Below, piece by piece: positions 51,955-61,039 of a stretch of DNA of 64,000 nt. The stretch comes from Amycolatopsis dendrobii (GTDB lineage Bacteria; Actinomycetota; Actinomycetes; Mycobacteriales; Pseudonocardiaceae): contig NZ_JACGZW010000009.1 of the NCBI RefSeq assembly GCF_014145675.1, positions 124,001 through 188,000 of the forward strand. The letters run 5' to 3'. A program made the translations under genes and the position numbers. The notes beneath the pieces were generated by a model. The model was not told the DNA's origin, made no database searches, and saw only the letters and a program-made list of their open reading frames with translations. Each line of letters opens with the position of its first letter. Positions within the stretch are counted from its first letter, which is position 1.

Positions 51955-52782
51955 TTACCGCTCGCAGGCGATTCCGTCGCCGTCGCGGTCCAGCCCGGGT
52001 CGGTAGCCCGGGTCGCCGCGGTGCAGCGGCGTGACGCCAGCGGCTTTCGCGGCCGCACAGTTTTTGTAATACGCACTGCTCGGCTGCTCAGGTTCCGGCG
52101 CGTCCTCAACCGGCGGGGGCGCGGCTTGTTCCGCCGTGCGCGGGTCGGGCGGCGGAGCGGGCGCTTCCTTCGGCGGAGTCGGCGTCGGAGTCGGGGTGGG
52201 CACCGGCGTCGGCGCGGTGATCACGCCTTTGCAGGGTTCCGCCCACAATCCCGTCGCAGCTTGCTGGGCCGCGTTCGCCGCGTTGCGCAGCGAATCGGAG
52301 ATGACGCTGCCGGAAAGCCGCGCGTATCCGGCGGAGAGCGCCGCGGTCGCGTAGTCGGTGCCGTCGCTCAAGGCCAATGCGACGCCGTCGGCGGTGTCCG
52401 TGGTGATCTTCACCGCCGCGCTGGCGAGCTTGTTGTTCGCCCATGCTGTCGTTTCAGTTGCGTAGCAGTTGTTTCCGGTCGCCACTTCGAGACCGAGGAT
52501 GTGCACGGTGCGATGGCTGCCGTCGGAACCGATCAGTTCGACGTTGGCGGCATCGGTGATTTTGTCCACGGTGTAAGTCACCGGTGCCGGCGTGACTGAT
52601 GTGGTCGCCGAAGTCGTTGCCGGCGGCGGGGTGACCGGTGCGGCGACCGGCTCCGGCGTCGGTGCCGGCTTTCCGAAAACCGCGCCCAGAATGAAGAGAA
52701 CCGCGAAGACGCTGAGGACGACCGTCAGCCAGGTCGGCAGTTTCAGCTTGGGACGCGACGGCGGCGCGGGCGTGGGATGCAT
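51955..52782 (-). CDS. Membrane-anchored excalibur-domain protein
   Basis: One membrane helix at about 18-37 (LTVVLSVFAVLFILGAVFG) anchors an exported protein. A nuclease-like domain (residues 65-190: VDKITDAANVELIGSDGSHR, LGLEVATGNNCYATETTAW) resembles thermonuclease folds but lacks their catalytic Arg/Glu pattern. A Pro/Thr linker (TPVPTPTPTPTPP) leads to a C-terminal excalibur motif (YYKNCAAAKAAG...DRDGDGIACER), which binds Ca2+. The start MHPTP has GAGGA upstream. Function is not known; a cell-wall or DNA-binding role is inference. Confidence 0.85.
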   Translation of the reverse strand: MHPTPAPPSRPKLKLPTWLTVVLSVFAVLFILGAVFGKPAPTPEPVAAPVTPPPATTSATTSVTPAPVTYTVDKITDAANVELIGSDGSHRTVHILGLEVATGNNCYATETTAWANNKLASAAVKITTDTADGVALALSDGTDYATAALSAGYARLSGSVISDSLRNAANAAQQAATGLWAEPCKGVITAPTPVPTPTPTPTPPKEAPAPPPDPRTAEQAAPPPVEDAPEPEQPSSAYYKNCAAAKAAGVTPLHRGDPGYRPGLDRDGDGIACER

Positions 52783-52975
52783 TCGGAATTCCTCTTCCTG
52801 AGGCGGGTGCCGAATGGTGTTCGCAAAAGCGGCGGCAAGTGTTACGCAACAGGGCAGCAAGACTAAGAAGAAGTCACGGATCCGTCACGAAGGCGGCGTT
52901 TCCCGTTCCGGGTGTGACGATTCGGCAGCTTCTCGCGATGGTCAGGGGAACTGTCCAGGAGAAAGCGCATCCACG

Positions 52976-54388
52976 ATGGCCGAGCTGATCGAACGACTGT
53001 CCCTGTCCTCGACCGGGCAGGTGCCCGCGAGCGGCACGGAATTCACCGCGCTCGACGTGAAGACGACCGGACTGCACCGCGGTCGCGTCCTGGAGGTCGC
53101 CGCGATCCGGTTCCGCGGGGACGGAACGTTCCTCGGCGAGTTCGCGACGGTCGTCGCCGCGGACGCGAGCCGGCGCAACCCGCACCGCATCACCGCGGCG
53201 GAACTGGCTGACGCGCCGGGCTTGGGCGACATCCTCAGCCCGGTATTCGATCTGTGCCGGGGCGCGGTCGTCGTGGCACCCGACCTGGCCTCGGTGGAAG
53301 GGCTCCTCACCGAGATCAGCCAGTTAGGCGTCCGCGTGCCCCGGCTGCCGGGGATCTCGCTCAAGGACACCGCGCAGGCGGTGTTGCCGCTGCCCAACTA
53401 CCGTCTCGCCACCATCGCCCGCGCCTTCGGCATCGAGGACTTCCCTGGTTACCTCGCCGAGCCGGCCGCCCGGGCGTGCGCGCAGGCGATGATCGCGCTC
53501 GTCGGTACGCACGGGCTGCGGTTCGCGCAGCCGGTGCGTTTTCCGGAGCTGCCGCGGTACGCGTCCCAAGCGGCAGCCCTGCGCCGGTCGGCGGCCGGTG
53601 CGGAGAAGGGCTGGATGGCCGAGGCGGTGGACCGGGTTTCCGCGGCAGACGACGGGCCGGTCGCGCAGGCTTATCTCGACCTGCTCGCCGAAGCGGTCGG
53701 CGACCAATTCCTGACCGACGAGGAGGTCTGGGCGCTCGCCGACCTCGCGGCCGAAGCCGGGATGGCAGCGGCGGAGGTGCAGCGGATCCACACCGGCTTC
53801 GTCGCCGAACTGCGCCGGGTCGCGGAGGCCGACGGGGTGGTGACCTCCGCCGAGTACCGCGAACTGCGTCAGGTCGCGGACGCGCTCGGGGCGCTGCAAG
53901 TGGTGGTGGACCTCAAGGTCACCGCTACCGGCGACAAGCCGACGCGGGTACTGGTGCTCGGTACGACGGCGGACGCGGACCAGTTGCGCGCGCGGGTGCT
54001 GTCGGAAGGGTTCCAGCTCGCGAAGAACCTGACGGGCTCGGTCACGCATCTGGTGTACGACTCGGGCGTGCGCGAGTCCGAACCGCGGCTTTCCCGGGCG
54101 CTCGAACTCGGTGCGCACGTTGTGCGGCTGGACGAGGCCGTGGTGCTGTGGGGATTCGTTCCGGCCCCGCAGCCGAGGCACCAGAAGGTGCCGTCGAGCC
54201 GGGACCGGCTGATCGGGCGAGTGCTGATGGGACTCGGACTGGTCCTCATGGTCATCACGGTGGCCGCGATGTTCGGCGGCAGCGGGCTGGGGCCGGGGAT
54301 CGTGCTGGCCGTTCTCGCGGTCGGTGCGCTGGTCGGCGGCTGGTACCTCGACGAGACGAAGCAGGCGGCGGCGAGGTCAGCGGGCTAG
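52976..54388 (+). CDS. Degenerate DEDDh exonuclease with TerB-like, BRCT and TM parts
   Basis: Residues 17-180 align with the DnaQ-like exonuclease fold, but the active site is lost: FTALDVKTTGL has Lys in place of the catalytic Glu, and the usual HNxxFD reads APDLASV. Residues 205-310 are a TerB-like helical domain (DQFLTDEEVWALADLAAEAG). Residues 320-395 look like a BRCT domain (RVLVLGTTADADQLRARVL, VTHLVYDSG). Two membrane helices end the protein. So it is probably a membrane-bound binding protein, not a nuclease. Its stop overlaps the end of the MazG-like gene by 12 bases. Confidence 0.8.
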   Translation: MAELIERLSLSSTGQVPASGTEFTALDVKTTGLHRGRVLEVAAIRFRGDGTFLGEFATVVAADASRRNPHRITAAELADAPGLGDILSPVFDLCRGAVVVAPDLASVEGLLTEISQLGVRVPRLPGISLKDTAQAVLPLPNYRLATIARAFGIEDFPGYLAEPAARACAQAMIALVGTHGLRFAQPVRFPELPRYASQAAALRRSAAGAEKGWMAEAVDRVSAADDGPVAQAYLDLLAEAVGDQFLTDEEVWALADLAAEAGMAAAEVQRIHTGFVAELRRVAEADGVVTSAEYRELRQVADALGALQVVVDLKVTATGDKPTRVLVLGTTADADQLRARVLSEGFQLAKNLTGSVTHLVYDSGVRESEPRLSRALELGAHVVRLDEAVVLWGFVPAPQPRHQKVPSSRDRLIGRVLMGLGLVLMVITVAAMFGGSGLGPGIVLAVLAVGALVGGWYLDETKQAAARSAG

Positions 54389-54697
54389 CGGAGGGAACCT
54401 CTTCTCGTTCCGGTCCACCTTCGCGTTCGCTGCTTCCAGCAGGTCGATCCCCAGTACGTCCGCGAGCCGGACCAGGTACAGCATGACGTCGGCGATTTCG
54501 TCCTGGACGTTGAACTCCTGGGCCGGGTCCGCGCGCCAGTCCGCGGCCTCCTCCGGGGTCAGCCACTGGAACAGGGCGATCAGCTCGCCTACTTCGCCGG
54601 ACAGGGCCATTGTCAGGTTTTTCGGGGTGTGGAACGGTTCCCAGTCCCGGGCGGCGGCGAAGTCGCGGAGGCGCTGGGTGAGGTCGTCTAGGGTCAC
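54377..54697 (-). CDS. MazG-like nucleotide pyrophosphohydrolase
   Basis: This 106-residue protein resembles the RS21-C6/dCTPase type of MazG fold enzymes, which remove non-canonical or excess dNTPs. The metal sites are in ALSGEVGELIALFQWL (ExxE) and VQDEIADVMLYLVRLADVL (ExxD). The length is normal for a single-domain, dimeric form. It lies tail to tail with the exonuclease-like gene. Confidence 0.93.
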   Translation of the reverse strand: MTLDDLTQRLRDFAAARDWEPFHTPKNLTMALSGEVGELIALFQWLTPEEAADWRADPAQEFNVQDEIADVMLYLVRLADVLGIDLLEAANAKVDRNEKRFPPLAR

Positions 54698-54805
54698 TGG
54701 ACCTGATTATCACGCGCGGTGCTCACCTGGGGTGTCCGGGTTGGGCCGAAAAGAGTACGCCGTTGGCCCACACGCCGGTTACGGGCCATACGGCAGACTG
54801 TTCGC

Positions 54806-55681
54806 GTGAGCGTCCCCGACCCGGTCGAGTACACCGCCAAAATCGGCGCGGTTCTCGATACCGTGCGGCGGCTGCTCGACTCCGGCAGCCGCGCTGATCT
54901 CGCGCCGCTCGCCCGGCGGGCGGTGGACGACATCGTGGGCATGCTCGAGCAGCACGGTGCGCTCGCGGCGGACCTCGAAGTGCGGCTTGACCAGGCGGTC
55001 GCGTTGTACGCGCGGGCTTGTGCGGCTCGGCCGCCGGATCCGGAGCTGCTCGCGGACTGGGTGCTGGAAGCGGCGTTCAGCGGGCGCGCGGTCGCGGTGG
55101 CTGATTTCGCGGCGGCGCTCGGGGACGCCGGGCTCGCGCGGATGAAGTCCATTGTGGACGAAGTGTTGCGCGGCAAGCAGCCCGAAAAGGTCGAGATCGC
55201 GCAGCGGCTGCAGGAGGAAATCGCCGAGGCGAGCGGGGACGTGGACGGGCTGGTCGCCATTCTCGCGGCCAAACCGCCGCGGGTGGACGTCAGTCTCAAG
55301 ATCGTCCGGGTGCTGCGGGCGGCCGGGCGGCACAGCGAGGCGATCGCGTACGCGGCGCGGGTGCTGACTCCGCAGCGGGCGGAGAAACCGCGGGCGGAGA
55401 AACCGCAGCGGAAGGAAGCGCCGCAAGCAGAGGCACCGCCAAAAGAAGAAGAGTCCATTCCGGAATACCGCGAACGGATCGAGCAGCTGATCGCGCAAAA
55501 AGAAGCAGGCGCGTACCGGGAAGCGGCGCAGTGCCTCAAAAAACTGCGCGCGCTCCACAAACAAGCGGGCACGGCGGAGGAGTTCACCGGCTACGTCGCC
55601 GAGCTGGTGAACGTCCACCGCCGCAAAACCCGGTTGCTCGCGGAGATCCGGTCGGCCCGGATCGCGCTTCCGAAGGGCTAG
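54806..55681 (+). CDS. Hypothetical helical protein
   Basis: This 291-residue protein is helical and probably built of alpha-repeats, with FAAALGDAGLARMKSIVDEV and IVRVLRAAGRHSEAIAYAAR as TPR-like pieces. A charged linker with two AEKPR/AEKPQ repeats divides it from a C-terminal helical part (IPEYRERIEQLIAQKEAGAY). It resembles DUF6880-type proteins from the helical pattern; the call is weak. GTG 54806 is taken. It lies tail to tail with a conserved unknown gene, with a four-base overlap. Confidence 0.72.
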   Translation: MSVPDPVEYTAKIGAVLDTVRRLLDSGSRADLAPLARRAVDDIVGMLEQHGALAADLEVRLDQAVALYARACAARPPDPELLADWVLEAAFSGRAVAVADFAAALGDAGLARMKSIVDEVLRGKQPEKVEIAQRLQEEIAEASGDVDGLVAILAAKPPRVDVSLKIVRVLRAAGRHSEAIAYAARVLTPQRAEKPRAEKPQRKEAPQAEAPPKEEESIPEYRERIEQLIAQKEAGAYREAAQCLKKLRALHKQAGTAEEFTGYVAELVNVHRRKTRLLAEIRSARIALPKG

Positions 55682-57231
55682 AGCTCGGCCAAGGCGGCGC
55701 GGTAGGCGTCGAGGTCGTAGTCGAGCTGGTCTTCTTCCTCGGTTTCGGTCAGCTGTCCTTCGAGGACGGTCACCAGCCGGTCGAGGACGTCAGTGCGGGA
55801 AAGATCCTGCCGCAGCAGGTTCTGCGCGGCGGTCCACACTTCGGCGGGCTCGTCGTCCCACAGCTGGTCCACAATGGACGTCTCGAGGGCGAGCCGGAGG
55901 CCGTCCGCGCCGTCGAATTCTTCCGCGGCCAGCGATTCGTGGTACTCCGGGTGCGCGCCGATCACCAGCAGCCTGCGCTGTTCCGGGTCGCCGGGGTCGA
56001 GGTCGGTCAGTTCCTCGTCACCGATCACCGTGGACAGCTCGGGCACCGCGAACCGGCGGCGGGCCACCACTTCCAGCGCCTCGTCGGCGGATTCGGTGCC
56101 GTCGAGGTAGTCGCTGAAGTCCTCTTCCTCGTCGTCGTCCGAGAGGTACTCGCCGAGATACTCGGTGACTTCCTCCACCAACGCGGCCGTGGCGACCTCG
56201 GACAGTCCGGCGCGAGCCGCGGCCCAGCCCGCCCAGGACAGCACGACCGGTGCGACGGCGTCCTCGTCCTCCAGCTCGTATTCGCCGTCCAGCAAGGATT
56301 CCAGGAACCGCGCGAGCTTTTCCGGGCCGACGCGCAGCGGGTTCGCCGGTTCGGTGCGGCAGCCGTGATCCACCAGCAGGTTGGCGATTTCGCGGGCGGC
56401 GTCGGCGTCCGGCAGGTTCGTGTCGGCGAGGAACTGGGCGACCGCTTCTTCGCGCTGCGCGGCGGTCCATTCGGCGACCGGCGGAATCTCGGACGGCTCC
56501 GGGAGCGAACGCGCCCAGGTCAACGCGATCGCGTGGAACCGCGGGTAGTCCTCGCCGACGTCCGGCTCGTCCAGCGCGTCCGTGGCGGCGATCCCGGACA
56601 CCAGCAGCCGGTGCGCGTCGGCGGGCTCGATTTTCTCCAGTACGACCAGTTCGCCGTCTTCCTCGACCTGCGAGCGCATTTCGGCGAGCACCTCGTGCGG
56701 CTCCTCGATGACCACGAGGTCGCGCACCCGGCCGTCCTCGGTGAAGTCCAGCAGCGCGAGCAGGCCGAGCGAGTGGTCGCCGCGGGAAAAGACGCACAGC
56801 AACGACGACTCGTCGCCGTAGACGTCCCCGGTGCGCCAGCATTCGCCGACGCTGACCTGCCCGACCTCGGCCGCCCACTCCGGCTCCGGGATGCCCCGGC
56901 CGAGCACGACGTCGAGCGCCTCGGCCGCCGCCGAACGCTCCTCTTCGGACTCCGCCAGCACCTTAAGCGCGGCCAGCAGTGCCGCCGCGCCGGGCGTGAT
57001 CTTGCGCTGTGCGAACGCGATCAGCTCAAGTCCGAGCTGGCTTTCCGGTTCGTCCTCCACGACGACGTCCCGCCACTGCCCGACGACCTCGGAACCCAGC
57101 AGGTCGATGTCGAACGGACCGGGCTCGGCCGCGACCGCGGAGAAGTCCCGCAGCACGTCCTTGAACAGACCGTTGACGCTGGGGGCGGTGGGTAGGGAAC
57201 TCTTCTTGCGCGCGCGGCTCACCGGACTCAT
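55678..57231 (-). CDS. Conserved hypothetical protein, very acidic
   Basis: The 517-residue soluble product is rich in Glu and Asp and has an acidic run (YLSDDDEEEDFSDYL). Residues 25-250 are mixed alpha/beta, and the rest is helical. No catalytic motif, signal peptide or membrane segment is seen. It looks like a widely kept actinobacterial protein of unknown role. ATG 57231 (MSPVSRARKKSS) is chosen over the longer frame, though the ribosome site is weak. Confidence 0.75.
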   Translation of the reverse strand: MSPVSRARKKSSLPTAPSVNGLFKDVLRDFSAVAAEPGPFDIDLLGSEVVGQWRDVVVEDEPESQLGLELIAFAQRKITPGAAALLAALKVLAESEEERSAAAEALDVVLGRGIPEPEWAAEVGQVSVGECWRTGDVYGDESSLLCVFSRGDHSLGLLALLDFTEDGRVRDLVVIEEPHEVLAEMRSQVEEDGELVVLEKIEPADAHRLLVSGIAATDALDEPDVGEDYPRFHAIALTWARSLPEPSEIPPVAEWTAAQREEAVAQFLADTNLPDADAAREIANLLVDHGCRTEPANPLRVGPEKLARFLESLLDGEYELEDEDAVAPVVLSWAGWAAARAGLSEVATAALVEEVTEYLGEYLSDDDEEEDFSDYLDGTESADEALEVVARRRFAVPELSTVIGDEELTDLDPGDPEQRRLLVIGAHPEYHESLAAEEFDGADGLRLALETSIVDQLWDDEPAEVWTAAQNLLRQDLSRTDVLDRLVTVLEGQLTETEEEDQLDYDLDAYRAALAEL

Positions 57232-57265
57232 GCCGCACATCTTGCCTGGACCCGAAGCTCAGGCC

Positions 57266-57415
57266 TCAGCTGGTCGGCTCCGCCGTGCTCCGTGCCTTCA
57301 CGCGCCGTTCGCGCAGCGCGTCGTCGAAGTCGACGACGAACGCCCCCGCGGCCATCGCGACCAGCAGCGTCAATCCCAATACCGCGCCGACCCAGGTCAG
57401 GACGATAGTCAACAT
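57266..57415 (-). CDS. Small single-TM membrane protein (49 residues)
   Basis: Its ATG at 57415 is preceded by GAAGGAGG at ideal spacing, and the frame ends in TGA at 57266. The product has one membrane helix (residues 3-27: TIVLTWVGAVLGLTLLVAM and on) and a charged tail (DFDDALRERRVKARS). The family is not recognised, but ribosome site, codon use (GC-rich third bases) and topology agree on a real gene. It lies between the acidic protein gene and coaA, all on the minus strand. Confidence 0.7.
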   Translation of the reverse strand: MLTIVLTWVGAVLGLTLLVAMAAGAFVVDFDDALRERRVKARSTAEPTS

Positions 57416-57576
57416 CGTGGCCTCCTTCGCAGGTCAAGTGCGACATCCTGCTGCTTTCAGGGTCGCTTGCGGACCCGGGAGCTGGTATCGGCCAAGTGGT
57501 TACGAAGACGCCAGCCGATCGGTCAATTACCCGGGCCTTGTGCAGAAGGAGACCAGTGAGGCGCGTGTGGGTGAAA

Positions 57577-58512
57577 TCAGAGCTTCCGCAGTCGAACGCG
57601 GTTGATGGCGTGGTCGGCGTCCTTGCGGAGCACGAGAGTCGCACGTGGACGAGTCGGCTTGATGTTCTCCATCAGATTCGGCTCGTTGATGGTGCGCCAC
57701 AGGTGCCGCGCTTCTTCGCGGGCCTCGTTGTCGGGCAGGCCGGCGAAGTGGTGGAAGTGCGAGGCGGGGTCGGCGAACGCGGTGTGCCGCAGTTTCAGGA
57801 ATCGCTCGACGTACCAGTGTTCGATGTCGTCGATGTGCGCGTCGACGTAAATCGAGAAGTCGAACAGATCCGAGACGGTCAGGCTCGGGCCGGGCTGCAG
57901 GACGTTCAGCCCCTCGATGATGAGGATGTCCGGCCGCTCCACGACCTGTTCCTGGTCCGGGAGGATGTCGTAGGCCAGGTGCGAGTACACCGGCGCGGCC
58001 GCCCGTTCGGCCCCGGACTTCACCTCGGTGACGAACCGCAGCAGCGCGCGCCGGTCGTAGCTTTCCGGGAAACCCTTGCGGTGCATGATCCCGCGCCGGG
58101 TCAGCTCGGCACGCGAGTAGAGGAACCCGTCGGTCGTCACGAGGTCGACGCGCGGGTGGTCGGGCCAGCGGGCGAGCAGGGTGCGCAGGATCCGGGCGGT
58201 GGTCGATTTGCCGACCGCGACACTGCCCGCGATGCCGATCACGAACGGGGCTTTGGTGTTGCGGCAGTCCTCGCCGAGGAATGTCGTGGTGGCCTCGTAC
58301 AGCTGTTGCCGGGCCTTCACCTGGAGGTTGATCAGCCGCGAAAGCGGCAGGTACACGTCGGCGACCTCGGCGAGATCGATTTGCTCCCCGAGCCCGCGGA
58401 GCCGGACCAGCTCGTCGGCGGTCAGCGGCAGCGGAGTGGAGCTGCGCAGCTCCCGCCACTGTTCCCGATGCAGCTCTACATAGGGGCTGAGTTCACGGAC
58501 CCGTGGGGGCAT
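57577..58512 (-). CDS. coaA: Type I pantothenate kinase
   Basis: It phosphorylates pantothenate in the first step of coenzyme A synthesis. The P-loop is GIAGSVAVGKSTTAR; other marks are RVDLVTTDGFLYSRAEL, MHRKGFPESYD and ILIIEGLNVLQ. The length of 311 is normal. It is a housekeeping gene, and no other CoA gene lies beside it. Confidence 0.97.
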   Translation of the reverse strand: MPPRVRELSPYVELHREQWRELRSSTPLPLTADELVRLRGLGEQIDLAEVADVYLPLSRLINLQVKARQQLYEATTTFLGEDCRNTKAPFVIGIAGSVAVGKSTTARILRTLLARWPDHPRVDLVTTDGFLYSRAELTRRGIMHRKGFPESYDRRALLRFVTEVKSGAERAAAPVYSHLAYDILPDQEQVVERPDILIIEGLNVLQPGPSLTVSDLFDFSIYVDAHIDDIEHWYVERFLKLRHTAFADPASHFHHFAGLPDNEAREEARHLWRTINEPNLMENIKPTRPRATLVLRKDADHAINRVRLRKL

Positions 58513-58646
58513 CGCACACTCCTCGGCCGTCGCCTGCGCTGGCTCCGTCTGCGCTACTTCCGTAACGCCGTATCAACGGTAGGGCTTACCGCGCGTGAAC
58601 GCGCTGTGATGTGATGCACGCACCCCGGACCGGGGCAGGTATTCGA

Positions 58647-59270
58647 TCACCGAAGGTGACCGTTGGCCCCGAAAACTTCCTGCCACGCGGCGGCGACCTG
58701 CCGAGCGCACGTGGCCGGGGCCACGCCGCCGACGCCGGTGCCGAGCCCTGGCATCGCGATCGTCCGCACGGCTGAGGCGACCGGACCGGAATCGAGCTGT
58801 CCGCGCTGCCATTGCAGGAACACCGCGCGCGCCGCGAGATACGGGTGGACGGTGTCGGCGGGCAGCCGTTCGCCGGGCTCGCGCATGGTCGGCGCGCTGA
58901 TCAGCCACGCCGGTTCGGATTCGCCGGTCGGGACGATCACCGACTCGCCGATCGGCAGCTCACCGCCGTAAGAAGCCAGGACCGCGCTGCGCACGTTTTG
59001 CTCGATGCCGGGGAACGCCCGCGCGTACACGGCGTCGATCCCGCCGCGCATCCAGCCGTAGGAGTTGGCCGGGCTGACGACCGCCTGGGCGGAGATGTCG
59101 AGCACCGAACCGCGGTGCACCCGGACGGAGCCGCCGAAGCCCGCCACGGCGGAGGTCCACGCCGCGGCCAGCGGTTCATCGACGGCGCACAGCACCAATT
59201 CCGGCGTTCGGGGGGAACCCGGCAAACCGGCTTCCCCGTGCCCGGCGTGTGTGCCTGAGTCGGCGGTCAC
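58647..59270 (-). CDS. Macro-domain protein (ADP-ribose binding)
   Basis: This protein is mainly one macro domain, which binds ADP-ribose and may remove it from targets. The motif AVVSPANSYGWMRGGIDAVY matches the macro pattern with the Asn and Gly-rich loop; TIAMPGLGTGVGGV is the second loop. GTG 59270 is taken; GTG 59318 would add 16 residues without a better ribosome site. It is divergent from pheA. The catalytic type cannot be told. Confidence 0.88.
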   Translation of the reverse strand: MTADSGTHAGHGEAGLPGSPRTPELVLCAVDEPLAAAWTSAVAGFGGSVRVHRGSVLDISAQAVVSPANSYGWMRGGIDAVYARAFPGIEQNVRSAVLASYGGELPIGESVIVPTGESEPAWLISAPTMREPGERLPADTVHPYLAARAVFLQWQRGQLDSGPVASAVRTIAMPGLGTGVGGVAPATCARQVAAAWQEVFGANGHLR

Positions 59271-59368
59271 CGTTCCAGCATGGCAAAAAACGCCACCCGG
59301 CGTAACCGGTTTAGCCACCGGCTGTCCGAGTGAAAAGCGCCACGCCCGTGGTCGCTAGCCTGACCTTC

Positions 59369-60274
59369 GTGTTGCGGATCGCGTATTTCGGCCCTCAGGG
59401 CACGTTCACCGAGCAGGCCGCCCGCGCGCTCGCGCCGGGCGAGGACCTGACCCCCTACGAGACCGTCCGGCTGGCGCTGCAAGCCGTCCGCGACGGAGCC
59501 GCGGACGCCGCGTGCGTGCCCATCGAGAACTCCGTCGAGGGCGTGGTGCCCACGACGCTCGACGGGCTCAGCGACGGGGACCCGCTCGTCGCCACGGCCG
59601 AGACGATCCTGCCCATCCACTTCAGCGTGCTCAAACGGCCGGGCAGCGGTGAAATCCGCACCGTCGCGAGCCATCCGCACGCGCTCGCGCAGGTGCGTGA
59701 ATGGCTGGAGACGAACCTGCCGGACGCGACCCCGGTCGCCTCGTCGTCCACCGCGGCGGCGGCGGTCGGCGTGGTCGAGGGCGATTTCGACGCGGCAGTG
59801 TCCGCGCCGGTCGCGATCGAGCACTATCCGCTGGAGGAACTGGCGACCGGCGTCGCCGACGTCCGCGACGCGCAGACCCGGTTCCTGATGGTGCGCCGCC
59901 CCGGCGAACTGCCCGCACCCACCGGCGCCGACCGCACGTCGATCGTCGCGGCCGCGGTCAACCGCACCGGGACGCTGTCCGATCTGCTGGTCGAACTGGC
60001 CGGCCGCGGGATCAACCTGACCCGGATCGACGCCCGGCCGACCCGCAGCAACTTCGGCGAATACCGGTTCTTCATCGACTTCGAGGGCCATGTCGCCGAA
60101 CCCCGGATCATCGACGCGATGACCGCTCTGCGCCGCCGCTGTCACCTGCGCTTTCTCGGTTCGCACCCGCGAGCGGACGAGGTCGCGGCCACCATCGAGG
60201 AGGGCGCGGGGAACCAGGATTTCCTCGACGCGCAGGCGTGGGTCGACGCGGTTTTGAAGGGAGAGGGCGCGTGA
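59369..60274 (+). CDS. pheA: Prephenate dehydratase
   Basis: It turns prephenate into phenylpyruvate in phenylalanine synthesis. The PDT domain (residues 1-185) starts LRIAYFGPQGTFTEQAA and has CVPIENSVEGVV and RFLMV. The ACT domain (residues 195-280) has GTLSDLLVELAGRGINLTRI, then DARPTR where many members have ESRP, and YRFFIDFEGH. GTG 59369 is chosen; a TTG follows at 59372. Feedback by phenylalanine through ACT is expected. It shares GTGA with the next gene. Confidence 0.96.
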   Translation: MLRIAYFGPQGTFTEQAARALAPGEDLTPYETVRLALQAVRDGAADAACVPIENSVEGVVPTTLDGLSDGDPLVATAETILPIHFSVLKRPGSGEIRTVASHPHALAQVREWLETNLPDATPVASSSTAAAAVGVVEGDFDAAVSAPVAIEHYPLEELATGVADVRDAQTRFLMVRRPGELPAPTGADRTSIVAAAVNRTGTLSDLLVELAGRGINLTRIDARPTRSNFGEYRFFIDFEGHVAEPRIIDAMTALRRRCHLRFLGSHPRADEVAATIEEGAGNQDFLDAQAWVDAVLKGEGA

Positions 60275-60888
60275 GGCTGCTGCTGGTCCGGCACGGGCAA
60301 ACCGAAGGCAACGTCCGCCGCGCGCTGGACACCGCGTTGCCCGGTCCGCCGCTCACCGAACTGGGCCGCGAGCAGGCCGCGGCGCTCGCCGAACAGCTGA
60401 AGGCCGAGCCGATCGTGGCGGTGTACGCGTCGGAAGCGGTGCGTGCGCAGCAGACCGCGGCCCCGCTGGCCGAGGCGTTCGGGTTCGACGTGCAGGTGAT
60501 CGAGGGCGTCAAGGAGGTCGACGCCGGCGATCTTGAGGGCAACACCGACATGGACTCGATCGGCGTCTACCTGCGCGTGGTGAAGGCCTGGACCGAAGGC
60601 GACCTCGAGGTCCCGATCCCCGGCGGCGAGACCGGTACGCAGGTGCGCGACCGGATGCTCGGCGCGGCGAACGAACTGCGCGCCAAGCACGAGGAAACCT
60701 CGCCGGACGGAGCGGTCGTGCTGGTCAGCCACGGCGGCGCGATCCGGCTCGCCGGAGAATGGCTGGCCTCGAACGTGCCCGCCGAACTGGCGAACGAGGC
60801 CTTGATCCCGAACACGAAGTTCGTCGAACTGGTAGCCAGGGACCACGGATGGGAGTGCCTCCGCTGGGTCGATACCCGCCTTTCGTGA
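60271..60888 (+). CDS. Histidine phosphatase (phosphoglycerate-mutase-like)
   Basis: The product has the RHG motif LLLVRHGQTEGN with the phospho-acceptor His, and the second His in VVLVSHGGAIRLA. Its 205 residues fit the broad acid-phosphatase branch of the superfamily. The GTG overlaps the pheA stop. The same neighbour follows pheA in mycobacteria. The substrate is not known; glycolytic mutase activity is unlikely. Confidence 0.93.
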   Translation: MRLLLVRHGQTEGNVRRALDTALPGPPLTELGREQAAALAEQLKAEPIVAVYASEAVRAQQTAAPLAEAFGFDVQVIEGVKEVDAGDLEGNTDMDSIGVYLRVVKAWTEGDLEVPIPGGETGTQVRDRMLGAANELRAKHEETSPDGAVVLVSHGGAIRLAGEWLASNVPAELANEALIPNTKFVELVARDHGWECLRWVDTRLS

Positions 60889-61039
60889 GCGGTTGGTCAC
60901 TCGTGCGGGGAAACGCTGCGTGAAGCCGGGTCCGGTGGGGAACTCACCGGATGCGGAGCAACCCCGTCCGGACCTGGCACGTCCTCCGGATGAAGGTTTC
61001 ACCCAGTTAGGCGTTCACCAGCACAGCGAGGCGAGTGAG

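Noticed and set aside
60889..61039. A riboswitch (c-di-AMP or cobalamin type) in the lipoprotein leader
   Set aside because: Only one short stem was found, and the conserved bases of these classes are absent.
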